From contig DASUBV010000035.1 of the NCBI GenBank assembly GCA_035763085.1, positions 1 through 15,557 on the forward strand: 15,557 nucleotides of DNA, in the 5' to 3' direction. The position numbers and the translations under genes were made by a program. The notes under the pieces are model-generated. The model made no database searches. It was given only the letters and a program-made list of their open reading frames with translations, and was not told the origin of the DNA. This document shows, piece by piece, positions 7,157 through 13,319 of this stretch; the first letter of the stretch is position 1, and every line of letters begins with the position of its first letter. Origin of the DNA: DASUBV01 sp035763085 (GTDB lineage: Bacteria; Actinomycetota; Actinomycetes; Streptosporangiales; Streptosporangiaceae).

Positions 7157-7921
7157 CTATCCCGGCACGCCGGTCAGGGCGAAGAACTCGGCGCGGGAGC
7201 GCGGGTCGGAGCGCAGCGTGCCGGCCAGCGACGAGGTGACCGTCCTGGCTCCCAGGGCGCGCACGCCGCGCAGGGTCATGCAGGTGTGCTCGGCCTCCAG
7301 CACCACGCCCGCCCCGCGCGGGCTCAGGTGCTCGGTGAGGCAGTCAGCAACCTGCTTGGTCAGCCGCTCCTGAACTTGCGGGCGGGCGGCGAAGTGCTCG
7401 ACGATCCGGGCCAGCTTGGACAGGCCGAGGATGCGATCGCCGGGCAGGTACCCGACGTGCGCGATCCCGGCGAAGGGCAGCAGGTGGTGCTCGCAGACCG
7501 TCCGGAACGGGATGTCGCGGGCCAGGACTAGCTCGTCATAGCCCTCGTCGTTGGGGAAAGTCGTCAGCTGGAAGGGCTCGGCGCTGAACAGCTCGGCGTA
7601 CGCGCGGGCCATCCGGGCCGGCGTCTCGCGCAGCTCCTCGGCCCCGAGCTCGACGCCCAGCGCGGCCAGGAAGTCCGCTGCCGCCCGCTGCGCGGCCGCC
7701 AGGTCGATGGCGGGACTTTCCCCGGCGATGCGCAGGTCGGGCCGGCGGCGGCCGGCCTGCCCGGCCGCGGCTGCTGAGCCGTTCACGGCATGCACCGGGC
7801 TGGCGGCCCCGTTCCCGCGGTGCGGCTGCCCGGCTGTCTGCGGCGCGCCTTGCGTCGGCGCTTCCGGGTCTGCTGCCAGCAGGTCGGGATCGGCAGGCTC
7901 CAGGGTGAGCTCGTGCGTCAT
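7157..7921 (-). CDS. folE: GTP cyclohydrolase I with disordered N-terminal extension
   Basis: The enzyme converts GTP to 7,8-dihydroneopterin triphosphate, the first step of folate and pterin synthesis. The catalytic domain is residues about 70-254: ETPARMARAYAELF, the zinc block TVCEHHLLPFAG with Cys143 and His146, GLSKLARIVEHFA, and the second zinc block AEHTCMTLRGVR with Cys214. This is the zinc-dependent FolE1 type. Residues 1-68 are Ala/Gly/Pro-rich and have no counterpart in the usual ~200-residue enzymes. Start ATG 7921 has GGAG four bases upstream. The ATG overlaps the stop of the preceding regulator gene in ATGA, indicating translational coupling. An alternative start at the residues just before the catalytic domain is not supported by any in-frame site with a good Shine-Dalgarno. 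No other folate genes are nearby. Confidence 0.96.
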   Translation of the reverse strand: MTHELTLEPADPDLLAADPEAPTQGAPQTAGQPHRGNGAASPVHAVNGSAAAAGQAGRRRPDLRIAGESPAIDLAAAQRAAADFLAALGVELGAEELRETPARMARAYAELFSAEPFQLTTFPNDEGYDELVLARDIPFRTVCEHHLLPFAGIAHVGYLPGDRILGLSKLARIVEHFAARPQVQERLTKQVADCLTEHLSPRGAGVVLEAEHTCMTLRGVRALGARTVTSSLAGTLRSDPRSRAEFFALTGVPG

Positions 7922-8796
7922 GACTCTCCAGTCTTAGGGGCGGCCCCGGACGGGCTGCCGGTTCCGATGGCGACGCAGCAGCAGCCGGGCCGGGGTTCCA
8001 GCGACGGCTGCAGATCGCTCGTCGCCAGCCCCGCGACGAGCCCTTCGATCAGCGCCAGGTTCATGCCGCAGACCACCTCGCGGTGCTGCTCGGCGAGCTG
8101 GTGGAACGGGCAGTTGCGCAGCCGGATGGTCCCGTCGCGCTCGCGCCACGGCTCGTACCCGTGCGCGCGCAGCACGGCCAGTGCGGTGTCGGCGGCTGCC
8201 GACCGGCAGGCCGGGGCGCCGTCCGCGCCGGACGTGCCGGGCGCTGCGCTGGCGGCCTGCCCGGCCGATGCGGCGGGGGCCGTTTCCCCGGCAGTTCCCG
8301 CGGGCTGAGGTGCTCCGGCGGGCGCAGCTGCCTCGGCGGACACAGAAGCCCCGGCGTCGGCGTTCCCCGCCCCGCGGGCGGGGGCCGGGGCGAGACTCAG
8401 GCCGAACCGCCGGGCCGCGCCCTGCAGCGCTGCCCGGCTGGCGCCGCTGCGGTCTTCCGCCACGGCCGCCGCCAGCAGCCGGGCCGCCAGCTCGTAGTCG
8501 CGCGGCGGCACGCTGACCGAGAACTCGCCCGCCGACCTGGTGTAAAGCTTGGCCGGGCGGCCCGCGCCGGGACCGCCCCGGCCGCCGGGCCGCTGGAAGG
8601 ACGCCGTCAGCAGGCCGAGGCCGACCAGCTTGTCGAGGTGGTAGGCGGCCAGCGGGCGGCCGATCCCGGTCGCGGCGGCGGCCTCGTCCCGCCCGACGGG
8701 GTCGCGCTGCCCGGCCACGTACTCATACAGCCGGCGGCGCACCGGATCGTCCAGGCAGCTGACCGCGGCCAGGCCTTGGTCGTTGTGCTGCTCCAT
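7918..8796 (-). CDS. SufR-like winged-helix regulator with C-terminal cysteine cluster
   Basis: The protein has 292 residues. Residues about 15-65 form an ArsR/DeoR-like winged helix (LDDPVRRRLYEYVA, then GIGRPLAAYHLDKLVGLGLL), followed by the wing RPAKLYTRS. Residues 138-198 are an Ala/Gly/Pro linker. The C-terminal part carries NCPFHQL (Cys229), VVCGMNLALIEGLVAGL (Cys243) and PGCCCVAI (Cys272-274). SufR-type repressors use a similar N-C-P...C...G-x-C arrangement to hold an Fe-S cluster, so this may be a redox or iron-sulfur sensor; the ligand is inference. The ATG at 8796 has no strong ribosome binding site, and the upstream dyad comes within eight bases, so a very short or absent leader is possible. 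Its stop overlaps the folE start, suggesting that it controls folE and probably the following genes. Confidence 0.85.
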   Translation of the reverse strand: MEQHNDQGLAAVSCLDDPVRRRLYEYVAGQRDPVGRDEAAAATGIGRPLAAYHLDKLVGLGLLTASFQRPGGRGGPGAGRPAKLYTRSAGEFSVSVPPRDYELAARLLAAAVAEDRSGASRAALQGAARRFGLSLAPAPARGAGNADAGASVSAEAAAPAGAPQPAGTAGETAPAASAGQAASAAPGTSGADGAPACRSAAADTALAVLRAHGYEPWRERDGTIRLRNCPFHQLAEQHREVVCGMNLALIEGLVAGLATSDLQPSLEPRPGCCCVAIGTGSPSGAAPKTGES

Positions 8797-8803
8797 GCCG
8801 CAA

Positions 8804-8835
8804 CTCTATCACTAATGGCGGTTAGTTAAATAGAG
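8804..8835 (-). promoter_or_regulatory. Nested dyad upstream of the SufR-like regulator (candidate operator)
   Basis: Inner arms ACTAA (8811-8815) and TTAGT (8822-8826) are separated by six bases. Outer arms CTCTAT (8804-8809) and ATAGAG (8830-8835) are also perfect. The inner layout, 4-5 bp arms with an N6 gap, resembles the CAAC-N6-GTTG operators described for SufR. It is the only AT-rich stretch in front of the regulator start, so it also holds the promoter. Autoregulation is inferred. Confidence 0.6.
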
Positions 8836-8880
8836 CTGGCGCCCGATCCGCCGGGGATCCGGGCCGGCCGCCCCCGGGCG

Positions 8881-9050
8881 GAAGCCAGCCTGGACTCGGC
8901 TGGCCCGGAGCGGACGCCAGGCCCGGGCCCGAAGCCAGGACCAGGCCAGCCGGCCCCGGCGGAAGCCAGGCTCAGGTCCGAAGCCAGGCACCGGGCCCGC
9001 CGGCCCCGGCGGAAGCCAGGCCCGGGCCCGAAGCCAGGCCCGGGCGCGCT
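8881..9050. repeat. About 50-bp tandem repeat, three copies and a partial
   Basis: GAAGCCAG recurs at 8881, 8931, 8980 and 9030 (50, 49, 50 bases apart) and again inside units at 8962 and 9012. The best two units share CCGGCCCCGGCGGAAGCCAG exactly (starting about 8950 and 9000). Units are otherwise diverged. The array is intergenic. Confidence 0.8.
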
Positions 9051-9063
9051 CAGACTCGGGCGA

Positions 9064-9080
9064 GATCCCGGACCGGGATC
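9064..9080. other. 17-bp perfect palindrome
   Basis: GATCCCGG, central A, CCGGGATC. It lies about 100 bases downstream of the dehydratase stop, just behind the terminator-like hairpin. It could be a second hairpin of the termination region or a protein-binding site. The sequence does not decide between them. Confidence 0.5.
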
Positions 9081-9093
9081 CTGAGCCTGCAGG

Positions 9094-9135
9094 AACGGGC
9101 AGTCGCTAACGCTCTCACGCTAGTGGCTGCCCGTT
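9094..9135 (-). terminator. Hairpin downstream of the dehydratase gene
   Basis: AACGGGCAG (9094-9102) pairs perfectly with CTGCCCGTT (9127-9135). Further inner pairs (CTA/TAG) extend the stem, leaving a loop near GCTCTCAC. It begins 49 bases after the dehydratase stop on the transcribed strand. There is no T-run on the minus side. On the plus strand TTT follows. Confidence 0.65.
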
Positions 9136-9184
9136 TATGACAGAGCCATGCCCCGGCCCGCCGGGCCGGGCGGCCTGCTCCCGG

Positions 9185-10894
9185 CTAGTGCGACTCCCTG
9201 GTCACCTCATCACCGCTGCCGCCGATCAGGAAGTCCAGGTCAGCGCCGGTGTCGGCGCCCTGCACCGTGGTGACGTACAGCTGCTCCCAGCCGCGCCGCG
9301 GCCTGGCCAGCGCATCGGTCATGGCCGCTGGCGGCGTCCGCGAAGCCAGTTCCTCGTCGGGCACCTCCATGTTCAGCTGGCGCTTGTCCACATCCAGGCT
9401 GATCCAGTCGCCAGTGCGGACCAGGGCCAGCGGGCCGCCGGCCGCCGCCTCGGGCGCGACGTGCAGCACGACGGTCCCGTACGCAGTGCCGCTCATCCGC
9501 CCGTCGCAGATGCGGACCATGTCCCGCACCCCGCGCTGCAGCAGCTTGGCCGGCAGCGGGACGTTCGACACCTCCGGCATTCCGGGGTACCCCTTCGGGC
9601 CGCAGCCGCGCAGCACCAGCACGGAGTTCTCGTCCACGTCCAGGTCCGGGTCGTCGATCCGGGCGTGCAGGTCCTCGATCGAGTCGAATACCATCGCCCG
9701 GCCGCGGTGGCGCAGCAGGCCCGGGCTGGCCGCGGCGGGCTTGATGATGGCCCCGTTCGGGGCCAGGTTGCCGCGCAGCACGGCGATCCCGGCGCTGTCC
9801 TGGAGCGGCGTCTGGCTCCCGCGGATGACCTCGGGATCCCAGATCTGGGCGTCGCCGAGATAGTCGACTAGCGGCCGTCCGGTCACCGTCAGCGCCTCCG
9901 GGTCCAGCCGGTCGGCGACCTCGCGCAGCACCGCAAGCAGCCCGCCGGCCCGGTGGAAGTCCTCCATCAGGAACCGGCCCGACGGCTGAAGGTCGACCAG
10001 CAGCGGCACGCCGGCGCCGTACTTGTCGAAGTCATCCAGGGTCAGCGGCACGCCCAGGCGGCCCGCCATGGCCAGCAGGTGGACGACCGCGTTGGTGGAC
10101 CCGCCCAGCGCGGCCAGGGCCACGATGGCGTTACGGAACGAGCCCGCTGTGACCACCTGACTGGGCCGGCGGCCCTCGGTGGCCAGCTCCACCGCCAGCC
10201 GGCCCGCCTCGTGCGCGCGCTCCAGCAGCCGGCTGTCCGGGGCCGGCAGCCCGGCGGTACCGGGCACGGTGAGCCCGAGCACCTCGGTCAGCAGGCCCAT
10301 GGTGGACGCCGTGCCCATGGTGTTGCAGTGCCCGCGGCTGCGGATCATCGCCGACTCGGAGTCCAGGAAGTCCTTCTCGGACATCGTGCCGGCCCGGACC
10401 TCCTCGCTGAGCCGCCACACGTCGGTGCCGCAGCCCAGCGCGACGCCGCGGAAGGTGCCGTTCAGCATCGGCCCGCCGGGCACCACCAGGGACGGCATGC
10501 CCACCGAGGCCGCGCCCATGACCAGGGACGGGATGGTCTTGTCACAGCCGCCGAGCAGGACAGCGCCGTCGACCGGGTTGGCGCGCAGCAGTTCCTCGGC
10601 GGCCATCGCCGCCATGTTGCGGAACAGCATGGCCGTCGGGCGGAGGTTCGTCTCGCCCAGCGAGACCATCGGCAGGTTCAGCGGGACTCCGCCGGCCTCC
10701 CAGACCCCCTGCTTCACGCTCTCGGCCACATCGGCCAGGTGCAGGTTGCAGGGCGTGAGGTCGGAGGTGGTGTTGGCGATGGCGATCTGCGGCCGCCCGA
10801 ACGCCGAGGCCGGCAGGCCGCGGCGCATCCAGGCCCGGTGCAGGTAGGCGTTTCGGTCTTCCCCGGCGTACCACTGGCTGCTGCGAAGAGGCAT
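9185..10894 (-). CDS. IlvD/Edd-family dehydratase, probably for sugar acids (pentonate type)
   Basis: The 569-residue enzyme belongs to the Fe-S dehydratases that turn dihydroxy acids into 2-keto-3-deoxy acids. Cluster cysteines are Cys49 (LTPCNLHLA), Cys117 (LLGGCDKTIPS) and Cys190 (GHCNTMGTAST). Lys119 is the expected magnesium-binding, carbamylated lysine. The gaps of 68 and 73 residues fit L-arabinonate dehydratase. Near the C-terminus CDGRMSGTAYGTVVLHVAPE replaces the FSGGTHG...GHVAPE type seen in valine-pathway enzymes. This SGTAYGTVVLHV form, together with VVPGGPMLNGTFRG, favours aldonate substrates such as L-arabinonate or D-xylonate over branched-chain amino-acid synthesis. Start ATG 10894 has GGGAG at five bases. 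The next gene is divergent, so this unit stands alone and ends at hairpin 9094-9135. The exact substrate is open. Confidence 0.9.
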   Translation of the reverse strand: MPLRSSQWYAGEDRNAYLHRAWMRRGLPASAFGRPQIAIANTTSDLTPCNLHLADVAESVKQGVWEAGGVPLNLPMVSLGETNLRPTAMLFRNMAAMAAEELLRANPVDGAVLLGGCDKTIPSLVMGAASVGMPSLVVPGGPMLNGTFRGVALGCGTDVWRLSEEVRAGTMSEKDFLDSESAMIRSRGHCNTMGTASTMGLLTEVLGLTVPGTAGLPAPDSRLLERAHEAGRLAVELATEGRRPSQVVTAGSFRNAIVALAALGGSTNAVVHLLAMAGRLGVPLTLDDFDKYGAGVPLLVDLQPSGRFLMEDFHRAGGLLAVLREVADRLDPEALTVTGRPLVDYLGDAQIWDPEVIRGSQTPLQDSAGIAVLRGNLAPNGAIIKPAAASPGLLRHRGRAMVFDSIEDLHARIDDPDLDVDENSVLVLRGCGPKGYPGMPEVSNVPLPAKLLQRGVRDMVRICDGRMSGTAYGTVVLHVAPEAAAGGPLALVRTGDWISLDVDKRQLNMEVPDEELASRTPPAAMTDALARPRRGWEQLYVTTVQGADTGADLDFLIGGSGDEVTRESH

Positions 10895-10914
10895 CTCGCT
10901 CCCACTGTCCAGCG

Positions 10915-10948
10915 CAATACGAAATATCGGCCAATACGCACCATACGG
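10915..10948 (-). promoter_or_regulatory. CAATACG direct repeats in the dehydratase promoter
   Basis: CAATACG occurs at 10915-10921 and 10932-10938, 17 bases apart. The related CATACGG is at 10942-10948. On the transcribed strand these read CGTATTG. The region is AT-rich and 21-54 bases upstream of the dehydratase start, so it overlaps the likely promoter. The regulator is unknown. Confidence 0.4.
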
Positions 10949-11027
10949 GAGCTAGCGCTGTCTGCGCGATGCCCGGGTCCGCCAGGAGCCGCCGGACGAC
11001 CGGGGTGGCCGGGGGGCAGCCGCTGCA

Positions 11028-11180
11028 GGGACGGCCGGGTTCGCTGGCGGGTCAGCCGGGGTGTTGCCGGAGGGACGGCCGGGTTCGCCGGCGGGCCAGC
11101 TTGGTGTTGCCGGAGGGGCGGCAGGGTATTTCTGGAGGGGCTGCAAGGTTCGCTGGAGGGGCGGGCCGGGTGTTGCTGAC
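11028..11180. repeat. 43-44-bp tandem repeat (built of ~22-bp half units)
   Basis: Units begin at 11028 (44 bp), 11072 (43 bp), 11115 (43 bp) and 11158 (partial). The first two start with an identical GGGACGGCCGGGTTCGC. Each unit is itself two related halves carrying GGGTTCGCTGG-like and GGTGTTGCCGG-like blocks. Divergence rises toward the beta-propeller gene. Confidence 0.8.
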
Positions 11181-11224
11181 GGGGCGATCTGGGCGAGGGC
11201 GTCCCGGAGACACATAGGACGACC

Positions 11225-11240
11225 TGGGCAAACTTGCCCA
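11225..11240 (+). promoter_or_regulatory. Operator-like dyad upstream of the beta-propeller gene
   Basis: TGGGCAA-AC-TTGCCCA: perfect 7-bp arms with a 2-bp centre, 55-70 bases before the GTG start. Its size and symmetry suit a LacI- or TetR-type repressor site. It lies just upstream of TTGCAT (11251-11256), a possible -35. The AT-rich TATTGTTTTGATAGTGATTAG follows. Confidence 0.45.
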
Positions 11241-11294
11241 CACCACGGACTTGCATGTCCTATTGTTTTGATAGTGATTAGTAATGAGGAAACC

Positions 11295-12212
11295 GTGGCC
11301 TCGCCCGCCACGTCACAGTTTGCCGTCCTGCCCCCGCAGCCGGAGAAGTCAGTGGCCGCCATCGTCCCGCCCGTCAGCGGCGCCGGGAACTGGGTCGGCG
11401 CGCCGAGCGCCATCCGGCGAGGCGATGAGATCTTCCTGGCCTACCGGCTCCGCAAGCCCATCGGGCACGGGCGCGGCTATGCCATCGCCATCGCCCGGTC
11501 CGCCGACGGCGAGCATTTCGACACTATCCAGACGATCACCAAGGAACAGGTGGACTGCGAGTCGCTGGAGCGGTCCGTCCTGGTCGACCTGCCCGACGGC
11601 CGCTGGCGGCTGTACCTGAGCTGCGCCACCTACGGCACCAAGCACTGGCGAGTCGAGGTCATGGAAGCCGACGACCCCGGCTCCTTTGACCCGGCGACCC
11701 GGCGCACCGTGCTGCCCGGCGACGATGCCACCGCGGTCAAGGACCCGGTGATCCTGCGCCGCGACGGGCTCTGGCACCTGTGGGCCGCCACTCACCCGCT
11801 GGCCGATCCCGAGCAGGCTGACCAGATGGTGACCCAGTACGCGACGAGCCCGGATGGCCTGGACTGGACCTGGCATGGCGTCGCGCTCGGCCGCCGCAGC
11901 GGCGAGTGGGACTCGCGCGGCGTGCGGGTCAGCTCGGTCCGGTTCACCGCCGGAGGCGTCGTGGCCTACTACGACGGCCGGGCCACCGCCGAGGAGAACT
12001 ACGAGGAACGCACCGGGCTGGCCATGGGACCGGGACCAGCGGCGCTGACGGCGGTCGGCCAGGAGCCGCTCGCCGAGTCGGCCGAGGGCTCCCGCGGGCT
12101 GCGCTATGTCACCATCGTCGACCTCGGCGATGGCCGCGAACGGCTGTACTACGAGCTGACCAGGGGTGACGGCTCACACGAGCTGCGTACCGAGCTGCGC
12201 AGCCTGAGCTAG
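11295..12212 (+). CDS. Five-bladed beta-propeller protein of glycosidase-like fold (GH43/GH32/GH130 superfamily), function unassigned
   Basis: The protein has 305 residues, no signal peptide and no membrane segment, so it is probably cytosolic. Five blade-like repeats can be seen: NWVGAPSAIRRGDEIFLAYR (32-51), ERSVLVDLPDGRWRLYLSC (92-110), VKDPVILRRDGLWHLWAA (148-165), RGVRVSSVRFTAGGVVAYYD (208-227) and LRYVTIVDLGDGRERLYYEL (269-288). Acidic residues in the second and third blades (Glu92, Asp150) sit where these families often hold catalytic or binding acids, but I cannot confirm a triad. I chose GTG 11295 because GAGGA lies upstream at about seven bases. The frame is open to 11061, but that part is repeat DNA. 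It is divergent from the sugar-acid dehydratase and convergent with the sulfotransferase, which hints at carbohydrate metabolism. The propeller fold is likely; the activity is not known. Confidence 0.8.
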   Translation: MASPATSQFAVLPPQPEKSVAAIVPPVSGAGNWVGAPSAIRRGDEIFLAYRLRKPIGHGRGYAIAIARSADGEHFDTIQTITKEQVDCESLERSVLVDLPDGRWRLYLSCATYGTKHWRVEVMEADDPGSFDPATRRTVLPGDDATAVKDPVILRRDGLWHLWAATHPLADPEQADQMVTQYATSPDGLDWTWHGVALGRRSGEWDSRGVRVSSVRFTAGGVVAYYDGRATAEENYEERTGLAMGPGPAALTAVGQEPLAESAEGSRGLRYVTIVDLGDGRERLYYELTRGDGSHELRTELRSLS

Positions 12213-12259
12213 GGCGCTCCGCCGCCGGCGGCCGTCGGCTGGCCAGGTGCGGGCGGGAC

Positions 12260-13249
12260 TCAGTAGGACCGCGGCCGTCCGTTCCTGGCCTGGCGCTGCC
12301 CGGAGGGCCGGGCGCCGACCAGCCCGCCGGAGTCGCCGCGCGGCGCCAGCCAGTCGGTGAAGTCCTCGCCCGTGACCGACTCCAGCAGCCGGATGTCGTC
12401 CTCGAAGTACGGCAGCACGGCCTGCCGCTGCTGCCAGGTCAGCGGCCGCCGGGGCGCGGCGTCCTGCTGCAGGATCCGCTCCAGCTGGTCGATCAGGCCT
12501 GTCCCGGCCTGGCCCGGCAGCGCGCCGGTAAGGGCGTGCCCCGCCCGCAGAGTCCGCGCCACCGCGCGGTGCCGCAGGGTCGGGTCCGGGTGCGCGGTCA
12601 CGTTCTCCCGCGGCATCTGCGTGACCGCGCCCTGCGGCACGCCGAGGAAGCTGCAGACCCGGTCCAGCGCCGCGGCCGGGTTCTCGATCAGCGCCCGGTA
12701 CCGGAACACCAGCACCTGCTCGCGCGGGAACAGCTCATACAGGCGCTCGAGCTGCTGGCCGTACCGGCCCAGCGCCGTGTAGTGCCAGAAGTCGGCCCAG
12801 CCTGCCGCGATGCGGCGCTTTTCCTCGGCGCAGGCCTGGACGAAGTCGCCGACCGGGTCCAGTCCGGCCGACCACAGGTGCGTCCAGTTCGAGTGCGCGC
12901 GCTCGGCCGGATCCCGCAGCACGATGATCAGCCGGGCACCGGGGATCTGGGCCCGGATCCGCCGCTGGGCGGCCCGGCTGTACAGGTAGAACGGAGTTGA
13001 CTCGCCCCGCAGCTGGCCCGCGACGGCCGGCTCGAAGAGTGCCTCGTAATCTGCCCGGCGCCAGACATGCTCGCGGTAAGTCTTGGCGTCGCCGGGGCCG
13101 CCTTGCAGGGGCGGCGGGCCGTCGGTCAGGAAGAACTTCGGTTCCTTGACAGCGGACATGAACAGGGCCGGGTGCTGGGCGAGAGCGGCGTGCAGTGCAG
13201 TGGTTCCGGCCTTGGGAACGCCCGCGATGAAGAAATCCGGCATGGCCAC
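12260..13249 (-). CDS. Sulfotransferase (Sulfotransfer_1, heparan-sulfate-type motifs)
   Basis: The 329-residue enzyme transfers sulfate from PAPS to an acceptor hydroxyl or amine. The 5'-phosphosulfate loop GVPKAGTTAL (10-19) carries Lys13. AVKEPKFF (33-40) matches the KExxFF block of heparan-sulfate-type enzymes, where the Glu acts as base. The 3'-phosphate site LIIVLRDPAERAHSNW (107-122) has Arg112 and Ser120. FLGVP and the later helices are also typical. There is no signal peptide or anchor. GTG 13249 is preceded by AGGGAG at eight bases; ATG 13243 is the alternative. The C-terminal ~25 residues are Arg/Gly-rich. It converges on the beta-propeller gene with 47 bases between stops. A 37-codon ORF precedes it on the same strand. 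No PAPS-forming genes are in the window, and the acceptor is unknown. Confidence 0.92.
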   Translation of the reverse strand: MAMPDFFIAGVPKAGTTALHAALAQHPALFMSAVKEPKFFLTDGPPPLQGGPGDAKTYREHVWRRADYEALFEPAVAGQLRGESTPFYLYSRAAQRRIRAQIPGARLIIVLRDPAERAHSNWTHLWSAGLDPVGDFVQACAEEKRRIAAGWADFWHYTALGRYGQQLERLYELFPREQVLVFRYRALIENPAAALDRVCSFLGVPQGAVTQMPRENVTAHPDPTLRHRAVARTLRAGHALTGALPGQAGTGLIDQLERILQQDAAPRRPLTWQQRQAVLPYFEDDIRLLESVTGEDFTDWLAPRGDSGGLVGARPSGQRQARNGRPRSY

Positions 13250-13275
13250 GGCTGGTGCTCCCTAGAACTCTCGGG

Positions 13276-13319
13276 GAGATTAGGATTGTATCCCGATCTA
13301 ATTAATAGGACATAATCTC
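13276..13319 (-). promoter_or_regulatory. AT-rich leader of the sulfotransferase with a 7-bp inverted repeat
   Basis: GAGATTA (13276-13282) and TAATCTC (13313-13319) are perfect inverted copies 30 bases apart. The DNA between is AT-rich (ATTAATTAGATC-like on minus) and is the only promoter-like stretch before the gene. The outer arm overlaps the last codons of the 37-codon ORF. Confidence 0.35.

Larger units (their letters stand above)
8836..9184. other. Long intergenic region with repeats and hairpins, no gene seen
   Basis: Between the dehydratase stop and the SufR-like promoter I find no credible reading frame. The stretch holds a 50-bp tandem repeat (8881-9050), a 17-bp palindrome (9064-9080) and a terminator-like hairpin (9094-9135), each listed separately. 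Confidence 0.7.
10895..11294. other. Divergent intergenic region: two promoter zones flanking a tandem repeat
   Basis: The 400 bases between the divergent dehydratase and beta-propeller genes hold an AT-richer zone next to each start (10910-10950 and 11210-11290). A GC-rich tandem repeat (11028-11180) lies between them. Short frames inside the repeat change with each unit and are not credible genes. Confidence 0.7.

Noticed and set aside
5836..7239. 467-codon open frame on plus opposite transaldolase
   Set aside because: Same mirror effect. The minus strand encodes an intact transaldolase with both signatures.
9953..11179. 408-codon open frame on plus across the dehydratase start and the repeat array
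   Set aside because: It is antisense to the conserved dehydratase and then runs through tandem repeat DNA. No recognisable protein.
8881..11180. CRISPR array
   Set aside because: Repeats are contiguous or diverged, with no unique spacers of constant size, and no cas genes are present.
10952..11413. Pro/Ala-rich minus-strand frames (and 10969-11217 on plus) in the 43-44-bp array
   Set aside because: Their open state comes from the repeat. Codon bias is not consistent and the translated repeats shift frame between units.
12213..12259. Terminator between the convergent propeller and sulfotransferase genes
   Set aside because: GCCGCCGGCGGC (12221-12232) is a palindrome without room for a loop. 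No better hairpin or T-run is seen.
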